Source of the DNA: Paracoccus fontiphilus
GTDB taxonomy: Bacteria; Pseudomonadota; Alphaproteobacteria; Rhodobacterales; Rhodobacteraceae
Reading direction: 5' to 3'
DNA length: 55,767 nt
Assembly (NCBI RefSeq): GCF_017356265.1
Contig: NZ_JAFNAW010000041.1
Span: 1 to 55,767, forward strand
Shown: positions 32,898 through 44,244 of the stretch, one piece after another
Layout: each line of letters starts with the position of its first letter
Position numbering within the stretch: the first letter of the stretch is position 1
The notes under the pieces: model-generated
What the model saw: the letters and a program-made list of their open reading frames with translations, nothing else
What the model was told of the DNA's origin: nothing
Database searches by the model: none
Position numbers and translations under genes: made by a program

Positions 32898-33824
32898 TTA
32901 TCCGGACAACCGGACGATCACGATGTCCGACGCGGCAAGCCCGCCGGCCTGCAGCATCCGGCCGACGGCCTCGCCGTCGACGGTGATCAGGACGGTGCCG
33001 TCCTCGTCCTCGGCCAGATCGATCTTGGCGTCCCGGGCAATGCTGTCGGGCAGGTGCAGGACCATCTCATCCTCGGTCGCGTCGAAGTCGGCGATGACCG
33101 GCAGGGTGCCGGGCGCCTGCTGCAGCACGAACTGATCGGCGCCGTCCTGCCCTTCGGCAAAGTCGCCTGCGCCGGGCGCCAGGGTATCGCTTCCCTCGCC
33201 ACCGTGCATCCAGACCGTGTCGGGATCGCTGTCGCCGACCAGATGGTCGTTGCCGCGCCCGCCGTCCAGGTCGTCCGCGCCGCCGCCCGAGACCAGCACG
33301 TCGTCACCGTCATTGCCCGACAGCCAGTCGTTTCCCGTACCTCCGAACAAGGTGTCGCCGCCTTCGCCGCCGTAGAGGGTGTCGTCGTCCTCATCCCCCC
33401 AGATGATGTCGTCGCCACCCTGCCCTGCCAGCGAATCGGCGCCCGCGCCGCCCCGGATTTCATCCGCGCCTGCGGCATCATAGGTACCGTCGCCCTGCAC
33501 CCAGTCGTCGCCCGAACCGGCAGTGATCGTGTCGTCGCCCGCACCGCCCAGCAGGTCGTCGGCACCGGGCCCGCCCTCGATCGCCTCGCTTTCCGCAGGC
33601 TCCTCGGGCAGCGGCAGATCCGGCCCCGGTTCGAAAACCCCTTTTTCGGGCATCCCTGAACTGACGCCCCCCACCTCGCCCCTGTCAGGGTCGCCGATGG
33701 CAGAGGGCAGGCCGTCCTGATCATCCTCATCCTCGTCCGGGCGCGCCGCGGTCAGGTCCAGCGCCGCGCCGGCTGCGGCAAGGGCCATCAGACTTGCAAG
33801 GATGAACATCAGGAAACCCCGCAC
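32898..33824 (-). CDS. Secreted or anchored RTX-type calcium-binding protein
   Basis: A 308-residue acidic protein. A hydrophobic N-terminus (MRGFLMFILASLMALAAAGAAL) acts as signal peptide or membrane anchor. It is followed by an Asp/Glu/Pro-rich spacer (about 28-85) and then at least eight nonapeptide RTX repeats of the GGxGxDxLxG type (about 85-215, e.g. GGAGADSLAGQGGDD, GGTGNDWLSGNDGDD), which bind calcium as a parallel beta-roll. The C-terminal part (about 225-308) resembles the terminal region of RTX proteins in Rhodobacteraceae (FVLQQAPGTLPVIADFDATEDEMVL). It has both an N-terminal signal and RTX repeats, which usually accompany type I secretion; no type I exporter is next to it. Confidence 0.82.
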   Translation of the reverse strand: MRGFLMFILASLMALAAAGAALDLTAARPDEDEDDQDGLPSAIGDPDRGEVGGVSSGMPEKGVFEPGPDLPLPEEPAESEAIEGGPGADDLLGGAGDDTITAGSGDDWVQGDGTYDAAGADEIRGGAGADSLAGQGGDDIIWGDEDDDTLYGGEGGDTLFGGTGNDWLSGNDGDDVLVSGGGADDLDGGRGNDHLVGDSDPDTVWMHGGEGSDTLAPGAGDFAEGQDGADQFVLQQAPGTLPVIADFDATEDEMVLHLPDSIARDAKIDLAEDEDGTVLITVDGEAVGRMLQAGGLAASDIVIVRLSG

Positions 33825-33916
33825 AAAGTTCGCAAACCGGCTGCAGGAAAGGGTACAACCTGAACGTGTCGTTAACCAAATACTTTGTTAAGGAACGGTT
33901 AATTCGCACGAACATG

Positions 33917-33942
33917 AAAAAACCCGCCGTTCAGGCGGGTTG
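33917..33942 (-). terminator. Rho-independent terminator after rpmJ
   Basis: On the minus strand ACCCGCC-TGAAC-GGCGGGT is followed by six T, 36 bases after the rpmJ stop. A short T-run also follows on the plus strand, but there is no plus-strand gene to terminate. Confidence 0.85.
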
Positions 33943-33977
33943 TTCCGTTTTCACGATGATCCGGACGTTCCGGCCGA

Positions 33978-34103
33978 TCAGCCCTGGCGGGCCTTGAAGC
34001 GGCGGTTGGTCTTGTTGATCACGTAGATGCGGCCTTTGCGGCGCACGATCTGGCAGTCGCGGTGCCGGCTCTTGAGCGAGCGGAGCGAGTTGCGAACCTT
34101 CAT
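33978..34103 (-). CDS. rpmJ: 50S ribosomal protein L36
   Basis: A 41-residue basic protein reading [20 protein letters not shown] then [21 protein letters not shown], the zinc-independent (cysteine-poor) form of L36 that is typical of alphaproteobacteria. It binds 23S rRNA in the large subunit. The gene is short but unambiguous. It is followed by a strong terminator at 33917-33942 and lies 78 bases downstream of the tRNA-Val gene on the same strand, so it may have its own promoter in that gap. Confidence 0.95.
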   Translation of the reverse strand: MKVRNSLRSLKSRHRDCQIVRRKGRIYVINKTNRRFKARQG

Positions 34104-34181
34104 CGGTCTTCTCCATCACGCGGCTCGCAGCCGCAGGAAAACGAAATGCCCCCGACGCGCTTGCCGGGGGCGGCGAAAAAA

Positions 34182-34256
34182 TGGTGGGCGGTACTGGGAT
34201 CGAACCAGTGGCCACTACGATGTCAACGTAGTGCTCTACCGCTGAGCTAACCGCCC
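34182..34256 (-). tRNA. tRNA-Val, anticodon GAC
   Basis: A 75-base cloverleaf including an encoded CCA. The acceptor pairs GGGCGGT with ACCGCCC; the D-arm is GCTCAGCGGTAGAGC; the anticodon stem is CTACG/CGTAG with loop TTGACAT (anticodon GAC, reading Val codon GTC); the T-arm is ACTGG-TTCGATC-CCAGT. The discriminator base is A. All stems are fully paired. Confidence 0.96.
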
Positions 34257-34414
34257 GTTCCTTGGGCCATCCCGTCCGCATCCCGAAGGAAACATTCCGA
34301 ACCGCCTTTGGTCCGCGTGTCTATATAGGGGGCCTCGGGGGGTTTCAAGCCCTATCGCAGCAAGAAAATAATGGTCTATAAGGTTCCTGAGGAAACCGCC
34401 TGCCGGGGTCTGAC

Positions 34415-35281
34415 TTGACCGAATCCGACCTTCCCGTCCTGATCGAACGGCCTGATCGCTGGGTCAGCGGCGTCATTTTCGGTTCACCGCATTCCGGCTG
34501 CATCTATCCCGACTGGTTCCTGGAAGGCACCAAGCTGCCGCCCGAAACCCTCCGATCGTCCGAGGACGCCTTCGTGGACCGGCTGATATCGGGCGCCCCG
34601 TCCTTCGGCGCCGTGACGATTCGCGCGCAGGTGCCGCGCGCCATCGTGGACCTGAACCGCGCCCCGGACGAGATCGACCCCCTTGTCGTGCGCGGCGTTC
34701 CCCGCCACCCGCTGAACCAGCGCACGCTTGCGGGCCTTGGCGTGATCCCGCGCGTCGTGTCGCAGGGCCGGGCGATCCTCGAACGCCCGATAGAGCGCGC
34801 CGAGGCCGAGCGCCGCATCAACGCCTATTGGCGGCCCTATCACCAGGCCTTGGCCGCCCTGATCGCCGAGGCGCGCGCCCGGTTCGGCCAGGCGATCCTG
34901 ATCGACATGCATTCGATGCCCCATGACGCGCTGAACCACCTGCACGGACCCCGCCCCGACATGGTGCTGGGCAACCGCCACGGGCTTTCGGCCGCCGCCC
35001 GCGTGTCCGACGCCATCGTCGCCGCCATCGAAAGCGAGGGCTGGCGCATCCGGCGCAATTCGCCCTTCGCGGGCGCCTATATCTGTTCCGCCTATGGCCG
35101 GCCCGGCCAGAACGTCCATGTGGTGCAACTGGAAATCAACCGCTCGCTTTACATGGACGAGGCGAGCATCGCCCCCCATGCCGGGTTCGACGACTTCGCG
35201 CTGCGGATCGGGCGGGCCGTCCGCAGGCTGGCCGTGCTGGATGCCCGGGGCCAGTCGGAAGCCGGGATCGCCGCGGAATAG
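34415..35281 (+). CDS. N-formylglutamate amidohydrolase family protein
   Basis: A 288-residue enzyme of the HutG-like N-formylglutamate deformylase family, which hydrolyses N-formyl-L-glutamate to glutamate and formate in histidine degradation. Recognisable parts are FGSPHSGCIYPDWFL with a metal-ligand His, EDAFVDRLI, VDLNRAPDEIDP, and ILIDMHSMP with metal-binding Asp and His. The start is TTG 34415; no ATG or GTG fits better. No other hut gene is adjacent, so the in vivo substrate may differ. It precedes the SPFH gene by only 15 bases and probably shares its transcript. Confidence 0.88.
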   Translation: MTESDLPVLIERPDRWVSGVIFGSPHSGCIYPDWFLEGTKLPPETLRSSEDAFVDRLISGAPSFGAVTIRAQVPRAIVDLNRAPDEIDPLVVRGVPRHPLNQRTLAGLGVIPRVVSQGRAILERPIERAEAERRINAYWRPYHQALAALIAEARARFGQAILIDMHSMPHDALNHLHGPRPDMVLGNRHGLSAAARVSDAIVAAIESEGWRIRRNSPFAGAYICSAYGRPGQNVHVVQLEINRSLYMDEASIAPHAGFDDFALRIGRAVRRLAVLDARGQSEAGIAAE

Positions 35282-35295
35282 AAGGAGAACGGGAC

Positions 35296-36195
35296 CTGGA
35301 AGACCTGCCCGGCCTGATCGGCAATGCCCTTGGCCAGAACCTTGCCCTGATCGTCCTGGCCGTCGTGATCCTGATGGCGGTCACCTCATCGGTCAGGATC
35401 GTACCCCAGTCGGAAAAATACGTGGTCGAGCGCTTTGGCAGGCTGCATTCGGTTCTGGGGCCGGGCATCAACCTTACCGTTCCCTTTCTTGACCGCGTGG
35501 CGCACCGGATCTCGATCCTGGAACGGCAGCTACCGACCAACAGCCAGGACGCCATCACCGCCGACAACGTGCTGGTGCAGGTGGATACCAGCGTCTTCTA
35601 TCGCATCATCGGGCCGGAAAAGACCGTCTACCGCATCCGCGACATCGACGCGGCCATCGCCACCACGGTTGCGGGCATCGTCCGGTCCGAGATCGGCTCG
35701 ATGGAACTGGACGGGGTCCAGTCGAACCGCGCCCAAGTCATCACCCGCATCCGCGAATCGCTGGCCAATGTCGTCGACGACTGGGGGATCGAGGTCACGC
35801 GGGCCGAGATCCTGGACGTGAACCTGGACCAGGCCACCCGCGCCGCCATGCTGCAGCAGCTGAACGCCGAACGCGCGCGCCGTGCCCAGGTGACCGAGGC
35901 CGAAGGCAAGCGCCGCGCCGTCGAACTGGCCGCCGATGGCGAACTTTACGCCGCCGAGCAGCTTGCCAAGGCCAAGCGCGTCCTGGCCGACGCCGAGGCT
36001 TACGCCACCGCCGCCATTGCCGAGGCGATTTCCAGGAACGGGCTGGAGGCCGCGCAATACCAGGTCGCGCTGAAGCAGGTCGAGGCGCTGACCGAGGTCG
36101 GCAAGGGCCAGGGCAAGCAGGTCGCTCTGATGCCCGCTGCCGCGCTTGATGCCTTCACCGACGCCTTCGGCCTTTTGCGTGGGCGGTCATCGTGA
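35296..36195 (+). CDS. SPFH/stomatin-like membrane protease-associated protein (QmcA/paraslipin type), CTG start
   Basis: About 299 residues. The N-terminal hydrophobic segment (LALIVLAVVILMAV) anchors it. The SPFH domain follows: IVPQSEKYVVERFGRLHSVLGPGINLTVPFLDRV to SIGSMELD-like and GIEVTRAEILDVNL. A coiled-coil, Ala/Glu-rich C-terminus follows (AERARRAQVTEAEGKRRAVELAADGELYAAEQLAKAK, about 180-260). The first ATG/GTG-type start (35365) would remove half of the membrane anchor. The CTG at 35296 lies 8 bases after AAGGAG (35282-35287) and keeps the anchor whole, so it is preferred. The stop overlaps the NfeD gene. SPFH and NfeD pairs organise membrane microdomains and proteases. Confidence 0.85.
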   Translation: MEDLPGLIGNALGQNLALIVLAVVILMAVTSSVRIVPQSEKYVVERFGRLHSVLGPGINLTVPFLDRVAHRISILERQLPTNSQDAITADNVLVQVDTSVFYRIIGPEKTVYRIRDIDAAIATTVAGIVRSEIGSMELDGVQSNRAQVITRIRESLANVVDDWGIEVTRAEILDVNLDQATRAAMLQQLNAERARRAQVTEAEGKRRAVELAADGELYAAEQLAKAKRVLADAEAYATAAIAEAISRNGLEAAQYQVALKQVEALTEVGKGQGKQVALMPAAALDAFTDAFGLLRGRSS

Positions 36196-36455
36196 TGAGC
36201 GGCTGGCTGTGGCTGATCGCGGCCTTCCTGCTGGCGGGGGTAGAGCTGCTGGTGCCCGGCTGGGCCTTCATGGGGCTTGCGGCCTCGGTCGGGCTGATGG
36301 GCGTGCTGATGCTGACGGGGCTGTGGACGGCAGGCCTGCCGGTGACGCTGGTGGCGACGGCGGTCCTGTCGGCGGCGGCCTGGCTGCTGTTCCGCCGCCT
36401 CTGGCCGACGAGCCAGGGCGAAAAGCGCATCTGGGACCGCGACATCAACGAATGA
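36195..36455 (+). CDS. Short NfeD-like membrane protein
   Basis: An 86-residue protein with two or three membrane segments (about 4-22, 28-45, 48-68), WLWLIAAFLLAGVELLVPGWAFMGLAASVGLMGV being typical of the NfeD family. The C-terminal OB-fold domain of longer NfeD proteins is absent, as in the truncated class paired with paraslipins. ATG 36195 overlaps the SPFH stop by one base (TGATG); its own stop overlaps the NUDIX start (ATGA). A partner role with the SPFH protein is well supported by the fixed gene order. Confidence 0.88.
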   Translation: MSGWLWLIAAFLLAGVELLVPGWAFMGLAASVGLMGVLMLTGLWTAGLPVTLVATAVLSAAAWLLFRRLWPTSQGEKRIWDRDINE

Positions 36456-36943
36456 CGGCGCGAGAGGATGCCGGGAGCGGGTATTTGGACAACGAAGAAG
36501 CCGCGTTCCATGGCGCCAAGCTGGTCCTGACCCAAGGGGGGCGGCTGCTGACCTATCTGCGCGACGACCGGCCCGGACTGCCTTTTCCGGACCATTGGGA
36601 TCTGCCCGGCGGCGGGCGCGAGGGAGGCGAATCCCCCCTTCGATGCGCCCTGCGCGAGTTGCACGAGGAATTCGGGCTTTGCCTGCCGCCGTCGCGCCTG
36701 ACAGGCCGTGCCTTTGCGTCGCGCCAGTTTCCCGGCTGGCGATCCTGGCTGTTCGCGGGGACCCTGACTGCCGCGGATGTCGCGGGTATCCGGTTTGGCG
36801 ACGAGGGGCGGGAATGGCGGATGATGCCGCTGGCGGATTTCGTCAGCCATCCGCGTGCGATCCCGCAGTTCCGGGATCTGGTCGCAGAGCTTACCGCATC
36901 GCCGCCACGGTCCGCACCAAGGGCCGCAGCGCATCCCCCTTGA
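36452..36943 (+). CDS. NUDIX hydrolase
   Basis: A 163-residue pyrophosphohydrolase acting on nucleoside-diphosphate-linked compounds. The Nudix box is exact: GGGREGGESPLRCALRELHEEFGL, matching G-x5-E-x7-REU-x-EE-x-G-U. The substrate cannot be predicted. ATG 36452 overlaps the NfeD stop (ATGA); longer frames read through the NfeD gene in another frame and are rejected. Its last 53 bases overlap the convergent membrane-protein gene. Confidence 0.9.
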   Translation: MTAREDAGSGYLDNEEAAFHGAKLVLTQGGRLLTYLRDDRPGLPFPDHWDLPGGGREGGESPLRCALRELHEEFGLCLPPSRLTGRAFASRQFPGWRSWLFAGTLTAADVAGIRFGDEGREWRMMPLADFVSHPRAIPQFRDLVAELTASPPRSAPRAAAHPP

Positions 36944-37616
36944 CCATCCAGCTTGTCGCGAAGGCGAAGGTGGCGATGGTTTCCAGCCAGAAGACCGGGC
37001 GCAATCCTTGCAGCCGGTTTTCCAGCCCGGTGGCGAACATCACCCCGACCAGACCGATGCTGACAAGGATCGTCCAGCCGCAGATCCGGTAGATGCGGTT
37101 CGAGGCGTCCTTCTCGGCCCCGTCCACCGTGCCCTTGGTGAACAGCACGAGGCAATAGACCGCCAGCGCGCCGAAGAACACCGCCGCGGCCGTCAGATGC
37201 ACGAGCGAGGACAGGTCGGCCCCCAGCAGGCACTGCAGCATCGTGCAGCTTGTTCCCACGGAAGGCTCGGCGGGCGCCTTGGCGGGACTTGTCGGCACCA
37301 GAGCCACAAGCGCAATGGCGACCGCCGCGACCCTTGCCGTCGTCCTGTCGCTGACCAGATCGCCCGCGTCGGGGCGGAACCCCTCGTAGCTCCAGAGAAA
37401 GACCGCCTGCGCGATCAGGGTGCCCACGAAGACCTCTCGCATGGGGGTATAGTAGGCCGAGGAGATGCTGGTCAGGATGCCGCCGCTGGAAAGGCCGTAG
37501 GCCAGCAAGGCAAGGGGCAGGAAGAAGCCCAGCGCCCCGATGGCCCGCCTGACGGCCAGGAACGACAGCACCAGGTCGTTATGGGATTTCTGCCAGATAC
37601 CGTGATCGTCCGCCAT
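36891..37616 (-). CDS. Membrane protein of unknown function
   Basis: A 241-residue hydrophobic protein with about six transmembrane helices (near 25-43, 62-78, 93-110, 133-160, 180-200, 210-230). The stretch ISSAYYTPMREVFVGTLIAQAVFLWSYEG is recalled from uncharacterised bacterial membrane proteins, but I do not recognise a named family with confidence. A cysteine pair (GTSCTMLQC) lies in a loop that may be periplasmic and could form a disulfide. It converges with the NUDIX gene, overlapping it by 53 bases, and lies 55 bases from pyrF. Confidence 0.75.
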   Translation of the reverse strand: MADDHGIWQKSHNDLVLSFLAVRRAIGALGFFLPLALLAYGLSSGGILTSISSAYYTPMREVFVGTLIAQAVFLWSYEGFRPDAGDLVSDRTTARVAAVAIALVALVPTSPAKAPAEPSVGTSCTMLQCLLGADLSSLVHLTAAAVFFGALAVYCLVLFTKGTVDGAEKDASNRIYRICGWTILVSIGLVGVMFATGLENRLQGLRPVFWLETIATFAFATSWMVKGDALRPLVRTVAAMR

Positions 37617-37671
37617 CGCACCCCCTCCCGGTTTCGGGCAAGGTTGCGCGGATGGCGCGGACGGTCAATCG

Positions 37672-38355
37672 TCAGTCGCGCATCTCGGCCAGGATCGCCC
37701 GGGCTGCGGCGCGGGGATCGGTGGCTTGCCAGATGGGGCGGCCGACAACGATGTGATCGACCCCAGCCGCAATGGCGCTGGCGGGAGTTTCCACCCGCTT
37801 CTGATCGCCCAGGTCGGCGCCCGCGGGACGCACCCCCGGCGTCACGATCAGCCGCGATCCCGGCAGGGCGCGGATCGCCGTGGCCTCTCTGGGGGAGCAG
37901 ATGATGCCGTCGGCCCCGGCCTCGAAGGCGCGGGCGGCGCGTTCCACGGTGATGTCGTGGATGTCGCCCGGCTGGATCATGCCCGCGTCCAAGTCGGCCC
38001 GCTCCAGCGATGTCAGGATGGTGACGGCAAGGATCTTCAGCTTCGATCCGGCGGCGCCTTCCTTTGCGGCGCGCACCACATGCGGATCGCCATGCACGGT
38101 CAGGAAATCCAGGTCGAACCGGGCCAGCCCGCGCACGGCCGATTCCACCGTGGCGCCGATGTCGAACAGCTTCATGTCCAGGAAGATGCGCTTGCCGTGT
38201 TCCTCTTTCAGTTCCTGCGCAAGCGCCAGGCCGCCGCCGGTCAGCATTCCCAGGCCGATCTTGTAGAAGCCGGCGGCGTCGCCCAGCTTTTCCACAAGCT
38301 CCAGCCCCGCCAGTGCGTTCGGCACATCCAGCGCCACGATCAGCCGGTCATCCAT
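37672..38355 (-). CDS. pyrF: Orotidine-5'-phosphate decarboxylase
   Basis: A 227-residue TIM-barrel enzyme for the last step of UMP synthesis. Signatures are LIVALDVPNALAGLELVEKLGD at the N-terminus, the catalytic tetrad in KRIFLDMKLFDIGATVESAV (Lys-Asp-Lys/Asp type), and the phosphate-binding VTPGVRPAG and HIVVGRPIW near the C-terminus. The length is standard. It diverges from clpB across 155 bases. Since CarB feeds the same pathway, the intact pyrF beside a truncated carB copy in this window is notable. Confidence 0.95.
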   Translation of the reverse strand: MDDRLIVALDVPNALAGLELVEKLGDAAGFYKIGLGMLTGGGLALAQELKEEHGKRIFLDMKLFDIGATVESAVRGLARFDLDFLTVHGDPHVVRAAKEGAAGSKLKILAVTILTSLERADLDAGMIQPGDIHDITVERAARAFEAGADGIICSPREATAIRALPGSRLIVTPGVRPAGADLGDQKRVETPASAIAAGVDHIVVGRPIWQATDPRAAARAILAEMRD

Positions 38356-38406
38356 GCTGCCATCCTTGTCCCTGAAATCGCGGCGTTATGGCACATCGCC
38401 AGGCCG

Positions 38407-38434
38407 CTTGAAAGCGCTGCAAGACTTACCAGAT
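38407..38434 (+). promoter_or_regulatory. Candidate heat-shock (RpoH) promoter of clpB
   Basis: CTTGAAA (38407-38413) and CCAGAT (38429-38434) are separated by 15 bases, close to the RpoH pattern CTTGAA / CCCCAT-like. This lies about 75 bases upstream of the clpB start, the expected control for this chaperone. Confidence 0.5.
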
Positions 38435-38510
38435 GATAGTCGAAGACCCGAACCGGGGCGCGCCGACAGGGCGCCCGCGACGCGGGGGCTAACACAAGGA
38501 GAATGTGCCG

Positions 38511-41144
<2,634 letters not shown>

Positions 41145-41160
41145 GCCGGCGCAAGACAGG

Positions 41161-41192
41161 ACGCGGGGCGATTGCGCGCCCCGCGTTCTTCA
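41161..41192 (+). terminator. Rho-independent terminator after clpB
   Basis: Perfect 10-bp stem ACGCGGGGCG / CGCCCCGCGT with an ATTGCG loop, followed by TCTTCATT, 16 bases after the clpB stop. Confidence 0.82.
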
Positions 41193-41427
41193 TTCCGAAG
41201 ACCGCCAGAGACGGCGCGGGAGGAGGGACGGGTCTCTGGCGGCATGGCGGCCAAGGCCGCCAGGTTCGGGAGGAGATGGAACAGACTCACACGTTCCACA
41301 AAACCAGAATACGCGCGTGGCGGGAAAGTTTCAGCCCTGCCCGCCGCAATCCGTGACGCATCGCGGGGAACAGGGATGCCGTGCCATTCCGGTCAGCGAA
41401 CTGCCCGGAAAAGCATCAGCCTTGCGA
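41193..41427. other. Gene-free interval with two further hairpins between clpB and dxs
   Basis: CCGCCAGAGAC (from about 41202) pairs perfectly with GTCTCTGGCGG (to about 41245) across an 18-to-20-base purine-rich loop. Just after it, TGGCGGCC-AA-GGCCGCCA is a near-continuous palindrome. They may terminate dxs on the minus strand or form part of a small RNA. A 26-codon frame from the ATG near 41275 has a Shine-Dalgarno-like run directly abutting the start and is not called. Confidence 0.55.
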
Positions 41428-43344
41428 TCAGGCCGTCCTGCCCGCCAGTCGCGCCACGCCCATGACCTCCAGCACCTTGGCTTCGATATGGGCGGCGTTC
41501 AGGGCCGAGCTGTCATACATGGCGAAGGGCGCGTCGTGGTCGACGAAGCGGTCGGGCAGCACCATCGACCGGAAGCGCAGCCCGCCGTCGAAGACCCCCT
41601 CGTCTGCCAGAAGCTGCGCGACATGGCTGCCGAAGCCGCCGACCGCGCCTTCCTCCAGCGTGATCAGCGCGTCATGGGTGGCAGCCAGCCGCAGGATCAG
41701 GTCGCGATCCAGCGGCTTGGCAAAGCGCGCATCGGCCACGGTGGGGGTGATGCCGCGCGCGCCCAGGGCCTCGCAGGCTTTCGCAGCCTCGGACAGGCGG
41801 GTGCCGAAGGACAGCAGGGCGACACCCTTGCCCTCGCGGACGATGCGGCCCTTGCCGATCTCCAGCACCTGCCCGCGTTCGGGCATCTCGACGCCGGTGC
41901 CCTCGCCGCGCGGGAAGCGGAAGGCGATGGGGCCGCTGTCATGGGCGGCGGCCGTGGCGACCATGTGCACCAGTTCCGCCTCGTCGGCGGCGGCCATGAC
42001 GACCATGCCGGGCAGGTTCGCCAGGAAGGCGATGTCATAGGCCCCGGCATGGGTCGGCCCGTCCTGGCCCACCAGCCCGGCGCGGTCGATGGCAAAGCGC
42101 ACGGGCAGGTTCTGGACCGCCACGTCATGGACCACCTGGTCATAGCCGCGCTGCAGGAAGGTGGAATAGATCGCGCAGAAGGGCTTCATGCCGCCCGCCG
42201 CAAGCCCCGCCGCGAAGGTCACGGCGTGCTGTTCGGCGATGCCCACGTCAAAGGTCCGGCGGGGGAAGCGTTCGGCGAACTGCTTGAGACCCGTTCCGTC
42301 CGGCATGGCGGCGGTGATGCCCACGATCTTCTCGTTGCGCCCGGCCTCGTCGATCAGGGCTTGGGCGAAGACGGCGGTATAGCTGGGGGCGTTCGATTTC
42401 GCCTTGGCCTGCACGCCCGTCACCATGTCGAACTTGCCCGTGGCATGGCCACGATCCGCCGCGTTCTCGGCCGGGGCGTAGCCCTTGCCCTTTTTCGTCA
42501 CCGCGTGGATCAGCACCGGGCCGGTCGCGCGCGCCTTGACCGTGCGCAGCAGCGGCAGAAGCTGGTCCAGGTCGTGCCCGTCGACAGGGCCGATATAGGA
42601 GAATCCCAGTTCCTCGAACAAAGTGCCGCCGATAGTCATGCCCTTCAGCATTTCCTTGGCCCGGCGCGCGCCCTCCTGAAAGGGCGGCGGCAACAGGCCC
42701 ACGGCGCCCTTCGCGGCGGCCTTCAGGTCCTGGAAGGGACGGCGGGTGTAAAGGCTGGTCAGGTAGGACGACAGCGCGCCCACCGGCGGGGCGATCGACA
42801 TCTCGTTGTCGTTCAGGATGACGATCAGCCGCTTGCCCAGGTGGCCCGCGTTGTTCAGCGCCTCGAAGGCCATGCCCGCGCTCATGGCGCCGTCGCCGAT
42901 CACCGCGATGGCGTCGCCCGGATCCCCGCCCAGGTCGCGCGCCACGGCAAATCCCAAGGCCGCGCTGATCGAGGTGCTGGAATGACCCGCCCCGAAGGGG
43001 TCATAAGGGCTTTCGGCGCGCTTGGTGAAGCCTGCAAGCCCGCCGCCCATGCGCAGGGTGCGGATGCGGTCCCGCCTGCCGGTCAGAATCTTGTGGGGAT
43101 AGCACTGGTGGCCCACATCCCAGATGATCTTGTCGCGCGGCGTGTCGAAGACCGCGTGCAGCGCCACGGTCAGTTCCACCACGCCCAGGCCCGCGCCCAG
43201 ATGCCCGCCGGTGACGCTGACCGCGCTGATCGTTTCCGACCGCAGTTCGTCGGCCAACTGGTGCAGCTCGCGGTCGCTCAGCGACTTCAGGTCCGAGGGC
43301 AGCTTGACCCGGTCGAGGATCGGCGTCTTGTAAGTGTCGGTCAT
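41428..43344 (-). CDS. dxs: 1-deoxy-D-xylulose-5-phosphate synthase
   Basis: A 638-residue thiamine-diphosphate enzyme joining pyruvate and glyceraldehyde 3-phosphate, the first step of the MEP isoprenoid pathway. Signatures are [43 protein letters not shown], the ThDP/Mg motif [18 protein letters not shown], the transketolase central domain with [15 protein letters not shown], and the C-terminal domain. The length is normal. It is the last gene of the minus-strand series HDAC-like, xseB, ispA, dxs, beginning 36 bases after ispA. The ispA-xseB-dxs order is common in alphaproteobacteria. Confidence 0.97.
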   Translation of the reverse strand: MTDTYKTPILDRVKLPSDLKSLSDRELHQLADELRSETISAVSVTGGHLGAGLGVVELTVALHAVFDTPRDKIIWDVGHQCYPHKILTGRRDRIRTLRMGGGLAGFTKRAESPYDPFGAGHSSTSISAALGFAVARDLGGDPGDAIAVIGDGAMSAGMAFEALNNAGHLGKRLIVILNDNEMSIAPPVGALSSYLTSLYTRRPFQDLKAAAKGAVGLLPPPFQEGARRAKEMLKGMTIGGTLFEELGFSYIGPVDGHDLDQLLPLLRTVKARATGPVLIHAVTKKGKGYAPAENAADRGHATGKFDMVTGVQAKAKSNAPSYTAVFAQALIDEAGRNEKIVGITAAMPDGTGLKQFAERFPRRTFDVGIAEQHAVTFAAGLAAGGMKPFCAIYSTFLQRGYDQVVHDVAVQNLPVRFAIDRAGLVGQDGPTHAGAYDIAFLANLPGMVVMAAADEAELVHMVATAAAHDSGPIAFRFPRGEGTGVEMPERGQVLEIGKGRIVREGKGVALLSFGTRLSEAAKACEALGARGITPTVADARFAKPLDRDLILRLAATHDALITLEEGAVGGFGSHVAQLLADEGVFDGGLRFRSMVLPDRFVDHDAPFAMYDSSALNAAHIEAKVLEVMGVARLAGRTA

Positions 43345-43380
43345 GGGCTGGCCCTCTCAGGCATTGCGGGCGGGCGTCGT

Positions 43381-44244
43381 TCAGGTGTCACGTTCGATAA
43401 CGAAACGCGCCAAGTGGCGCAAGTTTCCGGCCCGGGGACCGTAAGGCACCAGCGCGGCATCGGCTGCGGCGATCAGCCGCGCGGCCTCGGCCCGCGCGCC
43501 GTCCAGGCCCAGCAGGGACACGAAGGTGGCCTTGCCCGCCGCCACATCCTTGCCGACGCGCTTGCCGGTCACATCTTCGTTGCCGGTCACGTCCAGGATG
43601 TCGTCGGCGATCTGGAAGGCCAGGCCCACCGCATCGGCATAGGCGGCCAGCGGCGCGGGATCGGCATCCGCGATCAGCGGCCCGGCCAGGGCGGCAAAGC
43701 GGATCAGCGCGCCGGTCTTGCCGCCTTGCAGTTGGGTGATCTGGTCCAGCGTCAGCGGCGCGGCTGCCGTTTCGGCGGCGATGTCGAGCGCCTGCCCCCA
43801 AACCATGCCTGCGCCGCCCACCGCCTGCGCGAACGCCGCGACCAGCCGCACGCGCGCGGCGGGATCGCCAACCGCAGGATCGGCCAGCAGCCCGAAGGCG
43901 AGCGTCTGCAGCGCATCGCCCGCCAGGATCGCGGTGGCCTCGGACCATTTCACATGGACGGTCGGAAGGCCCCGGCGCAGGTCGTCGTCGTCCATGGCCG
44001 GCAGATCGTCATGGACCAGCGAGTAGGCGTGCAGCGCCTCGACCGCCGCGGCGACGGGCAGCGCGGCATCGTCGGCCACGCCATGCAGGCGGGCCGATTC
44101 CATGACCAGAAAGGCCCGGACGCGCTTGCCGCCCGTGCAGGCATAGGCCATGGCGTCGCGCAATTCGCCCGGCGGCAGGGCGGCAATGGCCCGGTCGAGC
44201 GCGGCCTGGACCTGCGCCTTCACGGCCTGCAATCGGTCCTGCAT
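43381..44244 (-). CDS. ispA: Farnesyl (polyprenyl) diphosphate synthase
   Basis: A 287-residue prenyltransferase condensing isopentenyl diphosphate units. The first Asp-rich motif is DDLPAMDDDDLRRG, the chain-length region sits just before it (YSLVHDD), and the second Asp-rich motif is FQIADDILDVTG. GGKRVRAFLV and GKTGALIRFAALAG are further family blocks. ATG 44244 overlaps the xseB stop by one base (TGATG); the longer frame to 44550 lies in the xseB region and is rejected. The product feeds quinone, carotenoid and undecaprenyl synthesis together with Dxs. Confidence 0.95.
   Translation of the reverse strand: MQDRLQAVKAQVQAALDRAIAALPPGELRDAMAYACTGGKRVRAFLVMESARLHGVADDAALPVAAAVEALHAYSLVHDDLPAMDDDDLRRGLPTVHVKWSEATAILAGDALQTLAFGLLADPAVGDPAARVRLVAAFAQAVGGAGMVWGQALDIAAETAAAPLTLDQITQLQGGKTGALIRFAALAGPLIADADPAPLAAYADAVGLAFQIADDILDVTGNEDVTGKRVGKDVAAGKATFVSLLGLDGARAEAARLIAAADAALVPYGPRAGNLRHLARFVIERDT

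Noticed and set aside
33100..33560. Regular short repeats that might suggest a CRISPR array
   Set aside because: They are degenerate coding repeats of the RTX nonapeptides (Gly-Gly-x-Gly-x-Asp), not identical direct repeats with unique spacers.
41275..41355. A 26-codon frame with AGGAG before ATG
   Set aside because: The Shine-Dalgarno run directly abuts the ATG, leaving no spacing, and the peptide is unlike any known family.
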